DNA of 64,000 nucleotides from Neisseria sp. Marseille-Q6792 (GCF_943181435.1 NZ_OW969598.1:1-64000), one strand, 5' to 3'; positions 47,373 through 57,098 are shown, counted from the stretch's first letter. Notes: a model not told the origin generated them from the letters alone. Numbers and translations are program-made.

Positions 47373-47620
47373 GTGCAGGAGAGAGCTACACCCGATTACG
47401 CGTAGCCGCCGAAGGCGCAGATGCCCTTAAATCGCTCAGGCAACAGGGACTGCACGTTGAAATAAAACATCTGGAGAGCGGCGTTTCCCAAAGATACGCC
47501 CACCGAAGGGGAGAAGGCCGTCTGAACCACCATTCAGACAACCGCGCAAAGCAGTGAGCAGACTGGTTTGCCGTCAAGCGGATACGGCCGAAAATCTCAG
47601 GTTCAAGGACAGATAGGGTC
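47373..47620 (+). ncRNA. Tandem glycine riboswitch
   Basis: Two consecutive aptamers. The first (about 47373-47455) contains GCAGGAGAGAGC, GCCGCCGAAGGCGCA, TCGCTCAGGCAACAGGGACTG. The second (about 47471-47616) contains CTGGAGAGCGG, CCACCGAAGGGGAGAAGG, AATCTCAGGTTCAAGGACAG. These are the conserved cores of the glycine riboswitch. The variable arm of the second aptamer holds a DUS inverted pair. A hairpin at about 47622-47640 (CCGCGCATCTTGTGCGG) lies between the aptamers and the gcvT start and could be the expression platform. Glycine binding is expected to turn gcvT on. Confidence 0.93.
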
Positions 47621-47675
47621 TTCCGCGCATCTTGTGCGGATGACATCTGAACAATAAATCCAGAGAAACTTGAGA

Positions 47676-48776
47676 ATGACTGCCCTGAAAACCACCCCAT
47701 TTCATCAAGCCCATCAAGATGCAGGCGCGAAGCTGGTCGATTTTGCCGGTTGGGAGCTGCCCATCCATTATGGTTCACAAATCGCCGAACACGAAGCCGT
47801 GCGCACCGACGCCGGTATGTTTGACGTATCACACATGCTCGTTACCGACGTGGCAGGCGCAAATGCCAAAGCCTTTTTCCGCAAACTGATTGCCAACGAC
47901 GTTGCCAAGCTCGCTTTTGTCGGCAAAGCCCTTTATTCCGCGCTGCTCAACGACAACGGCGGCGTGATTGACGACTTGATCGTTTACCGCACCAATGAAG
48001 CTGAAACCCGATACCGCATCGTGTCCAACGGCGCGACCCGCGAAAAAGACACCGCCCAGTTCCATAAAGTCGGACAAGAGTTCGGTGTTGCCTTCAATCC
48101 GCGCTACGACCTCGGCATGCTCGCCGTACAAGGCCCTAAAGCCATTGAAAAACTCCTGACCGTCAAACCCGAATGGGCGGATGTCGTCCACAACCTCAAA
48201 CCGTTCCAAGGCGCGGATTTGGGCAACGACTGGTTTGTCGCCCGCACCGGCTACACCGGTGAAGACGGCGTCGAAGTGATTCTGCCGGGCGTCGAAGCCG
48301 TCGCATTCTTCAAAGCCCTGCAAGCAGCAGGCGTACAACCCTGCGGCCTCGGCGCGCGCGATACCCTGCGCATGGAAGCCGGTATGAACCTCTACGGCAA
48401 CGATATGGACGACGACACCAGCCCGCTCGAAGCAGGCATGGGTTGGACGGTTGATTTGAAAGACGAAAGCCGCGATTTTGTCGGTAAAGCCGCCTTGCTG
48501 GCATTGAAAGAAAAAGGCGTTGCCGTCAAACAAGTCGGTTTGCTGCTCGACAAAGGCGGCATCCTGCGCGCGCATATGGAAGTGTTGACCGACAAAGGCA
48601 AAGGCGAAACCACCAGCGGCGTATTCTCTCCAAGCCTGAAACAATCCATCGCCATCGCCCGCGTGCCGAAAGATTTTGACGGCGATACCGCCAAAGTGCT
48701 GATTCGCGGCAAGGAAGTGGACGTGCGCGTACTGAAGCTGCCGTTCGTCCGCAACGGTCAAAAACAGTTTGATTAA
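47676..48776 (+). CDS. gcvT: Aminomethyltransferase GcvT (T-protein)
   Basis: A 366-residue folate-dependent enzyme of the glycine cleavage system that releases ammonia and makes methylene-tetrahydrofolate from the aminomethyl group on GcvH. Visible motifs: [46 protein letters not shown] and [27 protein letters not shown] at 47676; an upstream TTG two codons earlier is unlikely. Controlled by the glycine riboswitch. gcvP is not in this window. Confidence 0.96.
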   Translation: MTALKTTPFHQAHQDAGAKLVDFAGWELPIHYGSQIAEHEAVRTDAGMFDVSHMLVTDVAGANAKAFFRKLIANDVAKLAFVGKALYSALLNDNGGVIDDLIVYRTNEAETRYRIVSNGATREKDTAQFHKVGQEFGVAFNPRYDLGMLAVQGPKAIEKLLTVKPEWADVVHNLKPFQGADLGNDWFVARTGYTGEDGVEVILPGVEAVAFFKALQAAGVQPCGLGARDTLRMEAGMNLYGNDMDDDTSPLEAGMGWTVDLKDESRDFVGKAALLALKEKGVAVKQVGLLLDKGGILRAHMEVLTDKGKGETTSGVFSPSLKQSIAIARVPKDFDGDTAKVLIRGKEVDVRVLKLPFVRNGQKQFD

Positions 48777-48782
48777 TATCGG

Positions 48783-48817
48783 TTCAGACGGCATTTTCAT
48801 TTCATATGCCGTCTGAA
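48783..48817 (+). terminator. DUS hairpin between gcvT and gcvH
   Basis: TTCAGACGGCAT (48783-48794) and ATGCCGTCTGAA (48806-48817) with an 11-base T-rich loop. The pair is in the opposite order to most others here, so there is no strong T tail; it may be a weak attenuator. Confidence 0.6.
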
Positions 48818-48938
48818 AGCAGGTTTTAATTGTTGTCCGATACGGACGTTTGTAGAAAGCCTTGAACAAGGTATCTGTGGATATTGATTCATATAGATGC
48901 CGTCTGAAAATAACCCCCTACCAATGGAGAATCAAACC

Positions 48939-49325
48939 ATGAGCAACAACATCCCGGTCGAACTGAAATATGTTGCCAGCCATGAATGGCTGCGCCTTGA
49001 AGAAGACGGTACGATTACCGTCGGCATTACCCACCACGCGCAAGAGCTGTTGGGCGACATCGTGTTTGTCGAGCTGCCTGAAGTCGGCGCAAACCTTGCC
49101 GCTGAAGAGCAAGCCGGTGTGGTTGAGTCTGTAAAAGCCGCATCTGACGTGTACGCGCCGATTGCGGGCGAAGTCGTTGCCGTCAACGATGACTTACCCA
49201 GTGCACCTGAAACTGCCAACAGCGACCCTTATGGCGCAGGCTGGTTCTTCAAAATCAAACCTGCCAATCCTGCCGATTACGACGGTCTGCTGACTGCCGA
49301 ACAATACGCAGGCGAAGTAGATTAA
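48939..49325 (+). CDS. gcvH: Glycine cleavage system H protein
   Basis: A 128-residue lipoyl carrier that shuttles the aminomethyl group between GcvP, GcvT and Lpd. The lipoylated lysine is in [14 protein letters not shown] (about residue 63). Starts [18 protein letters not shown]. The ATG at 48939 is taken rather than an upstream in-frame ATG at 48897 that coincides with a DUS (MPSEN...). Follows gcvT. Confidence 0.96.
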   Translation: MSNNIPVELKYVASHEWLRLEEDGTITVGITHHAQELLGDIVFVELPEVGANLAAEEQAGVVESVKAASDVYAPIAGEVVAVNDDLPSAPETANSDPYGAGWFFKIKPANPADYDGLLTAEQYAGEVD

Positions 49326-49360
49326 ATTCCTATCCTGATAATAGGATGCCTTATTTAAGG

Positions 49361-49405
49361 AACTGCACTTTCAGACGGCAAGGATGCGTTTGGAAGTGCA
49401 GTTTT
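49361..49405 (+). terminator. Terminator of gcvH
   Basis: AACTGCACTT / AAGTGCAGTT stem around a DUS, followed by TTTT. Located about 35 bp past the gcvH stop. Confidence 0.82.
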
Positions 49406-49432
49406 TGTCTGTGTCTTCAAGGTCAGTTAGGC

Positions 49433-49438
49433 TATAAT
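49433..49438 (+). promoter_or_regulatory. Possible -10 box of hemA
   Basis: TATAAT 33 bp before the hemA start codon; a clear -35 with 17-bp spacing is not seen. Confidence 0.5.
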
Positions 49439-49470
49439 AACGGCCTATATTCATCTTTACCGATTTTTTC

Positions 49471-50718
49471 ATGCAACTTACCGCTGTCGGACTCAATCAT
49501 CAAACCGCACCTTTAAGCATACGGGAAAAGCTGGCGTTTGCCGCTGCCTGCCTGCCCGAAGCCGTCCGCAATCTTGCCCGAAGCAATGCGGCAACGGAGG
49601 CGGTAATCCTTTCTACCTGCAACCGCACCGAGCTTTACTGTGTCGGCGATTCGGAAGAAATCATCCGTTGGCTCGCAGATTACCACAGCCTTCCCATAGA
49701 AGAAATCAGCCCCTACCTTTATACTTTGGGGATGCAGGAGACTGTGCGCCATGCTTTCCGCGTTGCCTGCGGCTTGGATTCGATGGTGTTGGGCGAGCCG
49801 CAGATTTTAGGACAGATTAAGGATGCGGTCAGGGTTGCTCAAGAGCAGGAAAGTATGGGTAAGAAACTCAATGCCCTGTTCCAAAAAACCTTTTCTGTTG
49901 CTAAAGAGGTCCGTACCGATACTGCCGTCGGCGAAAACTCGGTTTCCATGGCTTCCGCTTCCGTCAAGTTGGCAGAGCAGATTTTCCCCGACATCGGCGA
50001 TTTGAATGTCTTGTTTATCGGTGCGGGTGAGATGATTGAGTTGGTTGCTACTTATTTTGCTGCTAAAAACCCCAGATTGATGACGGTTGCCAACCGGACG
50101 CTGGCGCGCGCACAGGAGTTGTGCGACAAGCTCGGTGTCAACGCCGAACCGTGTCTGCTATCCGATCTGCCTGCCATTCTGCACGATTACGACGTGGTGG
50201 TTTCTTCGACGGCGAGCCAGTTGCCCATTGTCGGCAAAGGCATGGTGGAGCGTGCATTGAAACAAAGGCAGAGTATGCCGTTGTTCATGCTTGACTTGGC
50301 CGTGCCGCGCGATATTGAAGCGGAAGTCGGCGATTTGAATGATGCCTATCTTTATACGGTGGACGATATGGTCAATATCGTCCAAAGCGGCAAGGAGGCA
50401 AGGCAGAAGGCCGCCGCCGCCGCCGAAACGCTGGTGTCCGAGAAAGTTGCCGAATTTGTCAGGCAGCAGCAGGGCAGGCAGAGCGTCCCCTTGATTAAGG
50501 CGTTGCGGGACGAGGGCGAGAAAGCGCGCAAGCAGGTGTTGGAAAACGCCATGAAACAGCTTGCCAAAGGCGCAACGGCAGAAGAGGTTTTGGAACGGCT
50601 GTCCGTCCAACTGACCAACAAGCTGCTGCATTCGCCGACCCAAACCTTGAATAAGGCGGGGGAAGAAGATAAAGATTTGGTTCATGCCGTCGCGCAGATT
50701 TATCATTTGGACAAATAA
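49471..50718 (+). CDS. hemA: Glutamyl-tRNA reductase
   Basis: A 415-residue enzyme that reduces glutamyl-tRNA to glutamate-1-semialdehyde, the first step of heme synthesis in C5-pathway bacteria. Catalytic cysteine in STCNRTELY (about C50). The start MQLTAVGLNHQTAPLSIREKLAF is characteristic. NADPH-binding part contains VLFIGAGEMIELVATYF and TVANRTLARAQEL; the C-terminal coiled dimerisation domain follows. hemC is at 3.6 kb. Confidence 0.97.
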   Translation: MQLTAVGLNHQTAPLSIREKLAFAAACLPEAVRNLARSNAATEAVILSTCNRTELYCVGDSEEIIRWLADYHSLPIEEISPYLYTLGMQETVRHAFRVACGLDSMVLGEPQILGQIKDAVRVAQEQESMGKKLNALFQKTFSVAKEVRTDTAVGENSVSMASASVKLAEQIFPDIGDLNVLFIGAGEMIELVATYFAAKNPRLMTVANRTLARAQELCDKLGVNAEPCLLSDLPAILHDYDVVVSSTASQLPIVGKGMVERALKQRQSMPLFMLDLAVPRDIEAEVGDLNDAYLYTVDDMVNIVQSGKEARQKAAAAAETLVSEKVAEFVRQQQGRQSVPLIKALRDEGEKARKQVLENAMKQLAKGATAEEVLERLSVQLTNKLLHSPTQTLNKAGEEDKDLVHAVAQIYHLDK

Positions 50719-50735
50719 CGGTGCGCCGGAAAAGG

Positions 50736-50769
50736 ATGCCGTCTGAAGGGGTTTCAGACGGCATATTTT
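50736..50769 (+). terminator. DUS terminator of hemA
   Basis: 12-bp inverted DUS followed by ATTTTT. Confidence 0.9.
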
Positions 50770-50802
50770 TGTGCTGTCTGACAATATCGTGAAATCCCAC
50801 AT

Positions 50803-50957
50803 TATAGTGGATTAACAAAAACCAGTACGGCGTTGCCTCGCCTTAGCTCAAAGAGAACGATTCTCTAAGGTACTGAAGCACTAAGTGAATCGGTTCCGTA
50901 CTATTTGTACTGTCTGCGGCTTCGTCGCCTTGTCCTGATTTTTGTTAATCCACTATA
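50803..50957. repeat. Correia element, long form (155 bp)
   Basis: Full-length element with internal IHF-type block, inserted between the hemA terminator and the nosR promoter; its right end is 58 bp upstream of the FNR box. Confidence 0.96.
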
Positions 50958-51015
50958 TATCGATGTAATTACAAAGTATTATCCCGTATGCAGATTGGTT
51001 TTAAGATTTGTAAAT

Positions 51016-51029
51016 TTGATTTGCATCAA
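51016..51029 (+). promoter_or_regulatory. FNR box of the nos operon
   Basis: TTGATTTGCATCAA, a perfect match to the FNR consensus TTGAT-N4-ATCAA. The -10 box TATAAT is at 51052-51057. The centre of the FNR box (51022.5) would be at -41.5 for a transcription start near 51064, the classical geometry of class II FNR activation. Oxygen limitation should induce nosR and the genes after it. Confidence 0.9.
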
Positions 51030-51094
51030 AAAATCGCCGATAGATGATTCATATAATATCAATATTAAAGAGTATCGGTATATCGGGGATAGCT

Positions 51095-53425
51095 ATGTCC
51101 TGTTTTTCAATCCGGCGTATGTCTGCGTTTCGAGCGCGGATAACGGCGTTTTTTGCCGCCTTTGTCTTTTTGACGGCGGCACTGCCCGCTTATGCGGAGC
51201 GTCTGCCTGATTTTCTGGCGAAAATACAGCCTTCGGAAATCTTTCCGGGGGCAGACCGTTACGGCAAACCGGAAGGTAAGCCCATGGTCGCCCGCGTTTA
51301 CAAAGGCGACGAGCAGCTCGGTCTGGTCTATATCACGACCGATGTGGTCAATACGCGCGGTTATTCGAGCAAACCGATCGATACGCTGATGGCGTTGGCA
51401 AACGACGGCACGATAGCTGGGGCGAAACTGGTCGATCATCACGAACCGATTATGCTGATTGGTATTCCGCAGTCGCGTGTCGATAAATTCATCGACAAAT
51501 ATATCGGTCTGAACTTTATTAAAAATCCGCCGACCCCGGGCGTGGCGCCGGGCGACATTATCAGCGGTGCGACTGTTACGCTGATGGTGATTAACGACAG
51601 CATCCAGCGTTCGTATAAGGTCATTGCCAACCAATACCGTCTGGGTTCGGACAAGGCCCTTCAGACGGCATCCGCTTCCGATGTTCAGGAAGCCGCGCCT
51701 GCGGCAGAAACCCGTCCGCGCCGTATGGCAAATCCCGACAAGCAGGATATTTTGTCTTGGGACGAACTTTTGAAACAGAAGGCTGTCGGTCATCTGCATA
51801 TCACGCTCGATCAAATCAACAAGCTTTTTGAGAAAGGCGGCAAGGCCGGCGTGGTCGATCACGCCGAACAGGGCGATCCTGACGATACCTTTATTGATTT
51901 GTATGTTGCCTTGGTCAGCCAGCCTTCCATCGGTAAAAGCCTGCTGGGTGAGGACGGCTGGGCACATCTGCAAAAACGGCTGAAACCCGGTCAACAGGCT
52001 GTTTTGGTTGCCGGAGAGGGCCGTTATTCTTGGAAAGGTTCGGGCTATGTGCGCGGCGGTATTTTCGACCGTATCGAGATGATACAGGGGGAGAACAGCT
52101 TCCGTTTTACCGATGCCCAACACGAACGCGTCGTCGCGCTGTCTGCCGCCGGTTCGCCGCGTTTTAAAGAAGTTTCTTGGTTTACCATCCCTGAAGGCGT
52201 AGCGTTTGACGGTGCGGAGCCGTGGCGTCTGCAATTAATGGTTCAGCGCGTATTGAGCGTGAACGATAAAGCCTTCGTTACCGCCGATTTGGATTACGAA
52301 TTGCCTCAGGGTTATTATGTCGATGATCCTAAAGCGCCGCCCGTGGAAATCAGCGCGCCTGTCGAAGCCGTACCTGCCGCGGCATCCGATACCGCTTCAG
52401 ACGGCATTGCCGAAGATGCGTCAGCTGAAAACGGTGTATCCAACCAATTATGGAAACAGATTTGGAAAGCGAAACAGGGGCAGATTATCGTTGTCGGCAT
52501 TGCACTGACCATATTGTTACTGGTGTTTTTGTTCCAAGACTGGATTGTGCGTTACGAAAAATGGTACGACCGCTTCCGCCTCGCCTTTTTGACCTTCACG
52601 CTCTTCTATATCGGCTGGTATGCGCAGGCACAGCTTTCGGTCGTCAATACGCTGACGCTGTTTTCCGCCATCCTTACCGAATTTCATTGGGAATTCTTCC
52701 TGATGGATCCGATTGTATTCATCCTTTGGCTGTTCACGGCTGCAACCATGCTGCTGTGGAACAGGGGAACGTTTTGCGGTTGGTTGTGTCCGTTCGGCTC
52801 ATTACAGGAATTGACTAACCGGATTGCCAAAAAACTGGGTGTGAAACAGATTACCGTGCCGCATATGCTGCATACCCGCTTGAGCGTCATCAAATACCTG
52901 ATTTTCTTCGGGCTTTTGGCAATCTCCCTGTATGATTTGGGTACGGCGGAAAAATTTGCAGAAGTCGAACCCTTCAAAACGGCGATTATCTTGAAATTTG
53001 TACGCGAGTGGTGGTTTGTCGCATTTGCCGTTGCTCTTCTGGTTGCAGGGCTGTTTATCGAACGTTTCTTCTGCCGTTATCTGTGTCCGTTGGGAGCCGG
53101 TATCGCGTTGCCGGGCAGATTCCGCGTGTTTGATTGGCTGAGACGTTATAAAATGTGCGGTAATCCCTGCCAAATTTGTACACATGAATGCCCTGTACAA
53201 GCGATTGCCCCGGAGGGAGATATCCATCCGAACGAATGTATCCAGTGTCTGCATTGCCAAGTCATGTACCACCACGATACGCGCTGTCCGCAAGTTGTGG
53301 CAGTGAATAAGAAAAAACAAAAACAGGCTGCTGCAAAATCAGGGGAATTGGAAAGTGTCTCCAAGCAGCCGCAGGAACAGGTTGTCCATTTTGTCAAACC
53401 CGAAACGGCGCAATCTGAAAAATAA
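51095..53425 (+). CDS. nosR: NosR, electron-transfer/regulatory membrane protein for N2O reductase
   Basis: A 776-residue polytopic protein needed for NosZ activity; it is thought to pass quinol-derived electrons to NosZ. Start 51095 has GGGGAT 7 bases before it; an earlier in-frame ATG at 51044 lies upstream of the -10 box and cannot be used from the FNR promoter. N-terminal signal anchor, periplasmic FMN domain with flavinylation motif PGDIISGAT (T160), six membrane segments with CGWLCPFGSLQE and CRYLCPLGAG, then two ferredoxin-type cluster motifs (CGNPCQICTHECP and CIQCLHCQVMYHHDTRCP). No frameshift is seen. First gene of nosRZDFYL. Confidence 0.95.
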   Translation: MSCFSIRRMSAFRARITAFFAAFVFLTAALPAYAERLPDFLAKIQPSEIFPGADRYGKPEGKPMVARVYKGDEQLGLVYITTDVVNTRGYSSKPIDTLMALANDGTIAGAKLVDHHEPIMLIGIPQSRVDKFIDKYIGLNFIKNPPTPGVAPGDIISGATVTLMVINDSIQRSYKVIANQYRLGSDKALQTASASDVQEAAPAAETRPRRMANPDKQDILSWDELLKQKAVGHLHITLDQINKLFEKGGKAGVVDHAEQGDPDDTFIDLYVALVSQPSIGKSLLGEDGWAHLQKRLKPGQQAVLVAGEGRYSWKGSGYVRGGIFDRIEMIQGENSFRFTDAQHERVVALSAAGSPRFKEVSWFTIPEGVAFDGAEPWRLQLMVQRVLSVNDKAFVTADLDYELPQGYYVDDPKAPPVEISAPVEAVPAAASDTASDGIAEDASAENGVSNQLWKQIWKAKQGQIIVVGIALTILLLVFLFQDWIVRYEKWYDRFRLAFLTFTLFYIGWYAQAQLSVVNTLTLFSAILTEFHWEFFLMDPIVFILWLFTAATMLLWNRGTFCGWLCPFGSLQELTNRIAKKLGVKQITVPHMLHTRLSVIKYLIFFGLLAISLYDLGTAEKFAEVEPFKTAIILKFVREWWFVAFAVALLVAGLFIERFFCRYLCPLGAGIALPGRFRVFDWLRRYKMCGNPCQICTHECPVQAIAPEGDIHPNECIQCLHCQVMYHHDTRCPQVVAVNKKKQKQAAAKSGELESVSKQPQEQVVHFVKPETAQSEK

Positions 53426-53552
53426 GCATCCGGGGAAAGCCTGAAGCCAAAGTGTCAGGTAGGCAGGGTTTCCCCGGAAGGATAATAAAATTTTTTCCCA
53501 TCGGCTTGCCGTCTGAAAACCGGTTTGCCGTATTTTATCCAAGGAGTGTTGT

Positions 53553-55514
53553 ATGTCAGACGAAAAATTAGAACAAAACGGCTTGAGTCGTCGTTCATTC
53601 TTAGGTACGGCCGCTGCTTCCGGTGCAGGTATTGCCGGTGCGGGCCTGTTAGGTTTGGCGGGTTGCTCTAAAGACGGCGAACAGGCTGCCGCTTCTGGTG
53701 CCGCCCCTGCCGCCAAGGAGCATGGTGAAGCCAAACCGGGTCAATTGTCTTCTGAAGTCGGTCCGGGCGAGCTTGATCAATATTACGGTTTCCTTTCCGG
53801 CGGTCAGTCCGGCGAGATGCGCCTGATTGGTCTGCCTTCCATGCGCGAACTGATGCGTATTCCCGTGTTCAATATGGACAGCGCGACCGGTTGGGGACGT
53901 ACCAATGAGAGCTTGAAAGTCCTCAACGGCAATATTACCGAAGGAACCCGTAAATTCTTAAAAGACAGCGGCCTGCGCTGCTATCCCAACGGCGACCTTC
54001 ACCACCCGCACTTGTCGTTTACCGACCAAACTTATGACGGTCGCTATGCCTATGCCAACGACAAGGCAAACAACCGCGTCTGCCGCGTACGTCTGGATGT
54101 GATGAAGGCCGACAAAATCATCGACATCCCTAATGCTTCAGGTATTCACGGTCTGCGTCCGCAACGTTATCCGAAAACCGGTTATGTCTTTGCCAACGGC
54201 GAACACATTACTCCTGTCAGCGGCGTAGGCAAACTGGATGATGCAAAAACCTGGAATGCCGTGTACACCGCCATTGACGGCGAAACCATGGAGATTGCAT
54301 GGCAAGTATTGGTTGACGGTAACCTGGACAACGGCGATGCCGACTATCAAGGCAAATATTCTTTTGCCACCTGCTACAACTCCGAGCGCGCGCTGACCGT
54401 ACAAGGTGCGTCTTCTAACGAGCAGGACTGGTGCGTCGTTTTCGACCTGAAAGCCATCGAAGAAGGCATCAAAGCGGGCGACTTCAAAGAAGTGAACGGT
54501 GTGAAAATGCTGGACGGTCGCGCTGAAGCCAAATCCAAATACACGCGTTATATCCCTGTGCCGAACTCTCCTCACGGCTGTAACGCAAGCCCTGACGGTA
54601 AATACATCATGCTCAACGGTAAACTGTCTCCAACCGTTACCGTATTGGATGTCAGCAAACTGGACGATTTGTTTGCAGGCAAAATCAAAGAGCGCGATGT
54701 GGTCGTAGCCGAACCGCAACTGGGTCTCGGCCCGTTACACACTGCATTTGACGGTCGCGGCAATGCTTATACGACATTGTTTATCGACAGCCAAATGGTG
54801 AAATGGAATATTGACGATGCGATCAAAGCCTACAAAGGCGAGAAAATCGATCCGATCAAACAAAAACTCGACGTTCACTATCAACCGGGCCACAACCATA
54901 CGACCATGGGCGAAACCAAAGAAGCCGACGGTCAATGGCTGGTGTCTTTGAACAAATTCTCTAAAGACCGCTTCTTGAATGCCGGTCCTTTGAAACCAGA
55001 GTGTGACCAATTGATCGACATCTCCGGCGACGAAATGCGTTTGGTACACGATAATCCGACTTTTGCCGAACCGCATGACTTCTGTCTGGTTTCTGCAGCC
55101 AAACTCAATCCGAGCAAAACTTGGGACCGCAAAGACCCATGGTTCTGGCAGGATGCTTTGGAACAGGCGAAAAAAGACGGCGTCGAGCTGGAAAAAGCCG
55201 CCAAAGTCGTACGCGAAGGCAACAAAGTACGCGTGTACATGACTGCCGTTGCGCCTGCTTACAGCATCCCTCAATTTGAAGTGAACCAAGGCGACGAAGT
55301 AACCGTATACGTTACCAACGTCGAGACCATCGAGGACTTGACTCACGGCTTCACTTTGGAAGGCTACGGTATTGCTATGGAAATCGGCCCGCAAGCCACT
55401 TCTTCCGTAACCTTCAAAGCTGTCCGTCCGGGCGTACACTGGTACTACTGCCAATGGTTCTGCCATGCATTGCACATGGAAATGTCCGGTCAGATGATTG
55501 TTCATCCCAAATAA
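53553..55514 (+). CDS. nosZ: Nitrous-oxide reductase NosZ
   Basis: A 653-residue copper enzyme that reduces N2O to N2. The N-terminus has a twin-arginine signal (SRRSFLG, R13-R14) and a Gly/Ala-rich h-region that ends in the lipobox LAGC (C38), followed by an Ala/Pro linker. The beta-propeller with CuZ ligands (DLHHPH and later histidines) fills about 100-540. The C-terminal cupredoxin holds CuA with C633, W635, C637, H641 and M644 in [12 protein letters not shown]. All catalytic features are present and the frame is open end to end. A DUS hairpin separates it from nosD. Confidence 0.96.
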   Translation: MSDEKLEQNGLSRRSFLGTAAASGAGIAGAGLLGLAGCSKDGEQAAASGAAPAAKEHGEAKPGQLSSEVGPGELDQYYGFLSGGQSGEMRLIGLPSMRELMRIPVFNMDSATGWGRTNESLKVLNGNITEGTRKFLKDSGLRCYPNGDLHHPHLSFTDQTYDGRYAYANDKANNRVCRVRLDVMKADKIIDIPNASGIHGLRPQRYPKTGYVFANGEHITPVSGVGKLDDAKTWNAVYTAIDGETMEIAWQVLVDGNLDNGDADYQGKYSFATCYNSERALTVQGASSNEQDWCVVFDLKAIEEGIKAGDFKEVNGVKMLDGRAEAKSKYTRYIPVPNSPHGCNASPDGKYIMLNGKLSPTVTVLDVSKLDDLFAGKIKERDVVVAEPQLGLGPLHTAFDGRGNAYTTLFIDSQMVKWNIDDAIKAYKGEKIDPIKQKLDVHYQPGHNHTTMGETKEADGQWLVSLNKFSKDRFLNAGPLKPECDQLIDISGDEMRLVHDNPTFAEPHDFCLVSAAKLNPSKTWDRKDPWFWQDALEQAKKDGVELEKAAKVVREGNKVRVYMTAVAPAYSIPQFEVNQGDEVTVYVTNVETIEDLTHGFTLEGYGIAMEIGPQATSSVTFKAVRPGVHWYYCQWFCHALHMEMSGQMIVHPK

Positions 55515-55539
55515 TGAGCATGATAGCTTGATATAGAGA

Positions 55540-55574
55540 ATGCCGTCTGAAGACAACCGGTTTTCAGACGGCAT
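55540..55574 (+). terminator. DUS hairpin between nosZ and nosD
   Basis: 12-bp inverted DUS followed by a short T run; it may leave nosZ more abundant than nosDFYL. Confidence 0.72.
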
Positions 55575-55685
55575 TTATAGCCAAACCGTTTGAGGTATAT
55601 ATCCAGACGGTTTCGCTATAAAAACAGATACTCTTGAATCATGTTTCATTTTGTTTTGCCATACCGAACGAAACAGAGGAACACC

Positions 55686-57041
55686 ATGCACACATCCGCA
55701 CTTCGTACATGGCTGAGGGCCGTGCTGATACTTGCCGCCGGCAGCATTTTTCAGACGGCATCGGCAGCCGTCGTCCACGTTTCCCCGCAAGACAATCTTG
55801 CCGAAATTTTTGCCCGTGCCCATGCAGGCGATACACTTAAACTTGCTTCCGGCGTATATAAAACCAAACTTTATATCGACAAACCGATTACGATTGAAGG
55901 GCCTGCCGACCGTTCCGCAACCGTGGAAGGGGACAGGAGCGGCCGTACGATAGCTGTGCATGCGCCGGACGTAACGCTCCGCAACCTGACCGTTACACGT
56001 TCCGGTATGAGTCTGCCTGCAATGGATGCCGGTATTTATCTCGAAGAAACCGCCTCGCGCGCCCTGATTGAACACAACAATATTTTGGATAATTCGGTCG
56101 GTGTCTATCTGCATGGTTCTGCCGATGCGATGGTGCGCGAGAATAAAATCGTCGGCGACGCGACTTTGCGCGTGAACGAGCGCGGCAACGGCGTTACCGT
56201 TTGGAACGCACCCGGCGCGCAGGTCGTCGGCAACGACATTTCCAAAGGGCGGGACGGTATTTTTTCTAATACCAGCACGCACAACACCTATAAAAACAAC
56301 CGTTTCAGCGATTTGCGTTTCGCCGTCCACTATATGTACACCAACGACAGCGAAGTCAGCGGCAATATTTCCGTGGGCAACAATATGGGCTATGTGCTGA
56401 TGTTTTCCGAGCGGCTCAAAGTATTCGACAATATCGCCGTCGGCAGCCGCGACCAGGGCATTATGCTCAACTATGTCAACTATTCCGATATTCACGACAA
56501 CATTATCAATAAGGCGGGCAAGTGCGTTTTTGCCTACAATGCCAACTACGATAAACTTTTCGCCAATCATTTTGAAAACTGTCAAATCGGCATACACTTT
56601 ACCGCCGCCATCGAAGGCACGTCCCTGCACGACAATTCCTTTGTCAATAACGAAAGTCAGGTCAAATATGTCAGCACGCGCTTTCTCGACTGGAGCGAGG
56701 GCGGACACGGCAACTATTGGAGCGACAACAGCGCGTTCGATTTGAACGGCGACGGCTTCGGCGACAGCGCGTACCGTCCCAACGGGATTATCGACCAAAT
56801 CATCTGGCGCGCGCCGGTTGCACGCCTTCTGATGAACAGTCCCGCAATCAGTATCGTCAAATGGGCGCAGGCGCAGTTTCCCGCCGTTTTGCCAGGCGGC
56901 GTGGTGGACAGCAAACCGCTGATGAAGCCTTATGCCCCCAAAATTCAAACCCGTTATCAGGCAATGAAGGACGAGCTGCTCAAAGAAGCCGAAACACGGC
57001 AGTCGGAATGGGGCAGGGCGGAAAACGGTTCTCTGAACTAG
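55686..57041 (+). CDS. nosD: NosD, periplasmic copper-site maturation protein
   Basis: A 451-residue periplasmic protein for assembling the CuZ site of NosZ, working with the NosFY transporter. Signal peptide 1-24, ending FQTASA, which is encoded by a DUS. The rest is a right-handed beta helix of repeated short units (DNSVGVYLHGSADAMVREN..., ERGNGVTVWNAPGAQVVGN, GYVLMFSERLKVFDN), as in the CASH/PbH1 family. ATG at 55686 with AGAGGAACA upstream. Confidence 0.94.
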   Translation: MHTSALRTWLRAVLILAAGSIFQTASAAVVHVSPQDNLAEIFARAHAGDTLKLASGVYKTKLYIDKPITIEGPADRSATVEGDRSGRTIAVHAPDVTLRNLTVTRSGMSLPAMDAGIYLEETASRALIEHNNILDNSVGVYLHGSADAMVRENKIVGDATLRVNERGNGVTVWNAPGAQVVGNDISKGRDGIFSNTSTHNTYKNNRFSDLRFAVHYMYTNDSEVSGNISVGNNMGYVLMFSERLKVFDNIAVGSRDQGIMLNYVNYSDIHDNIINKAGKCVFAYNANYDKLFANHFENCQIGIHFTAAIEGTSLHDNSFVNNESQVKYVSTRFLDWSEGGHGNYWSDNSAFDLNGDGFGDSAYRPNGIIDQIIWRAPVARLLMNSPAISIVKWAQAQFPAVLPGGVVDSKPLMKPYAPKIQTRYQAMKDELLKEAETRQSEWGRAENGSLN

Positions 57042-57046
57042 TCTGC

Positions 57047-57080
57047 TTCAGACGGCATCCGGATTCAAATGCCGTCTGAA
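57047..57080 (+). terminator. DUS hairpin between nosD and nosF
   Basis: TTCAGACGGCAT (57047-57058) and ATGCCGTCTGAA (57069-57080) with a 10-base loop. No U-rich tail; may act as transcript processing or weak attenuation. Confidence 0.6.
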
Positions 57081-57098
57081 AACACAAAAGGAACAACC

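Noticed and set aside
51044-51094. Earlier in-frame ATG of nosR at 51044
   Set aside because: It lies upstream of the inferred -10 box and transcription start, lacks an RBS and would place non-conserved residues before the signal anchor.
55575-56948. Minus-strand frame of 457 codons opposite nosD
   Set aside because: Antisense shadow; its product is Val/Ala/His-rich without features, while NosD has a signal peptide, RBS and operon context.
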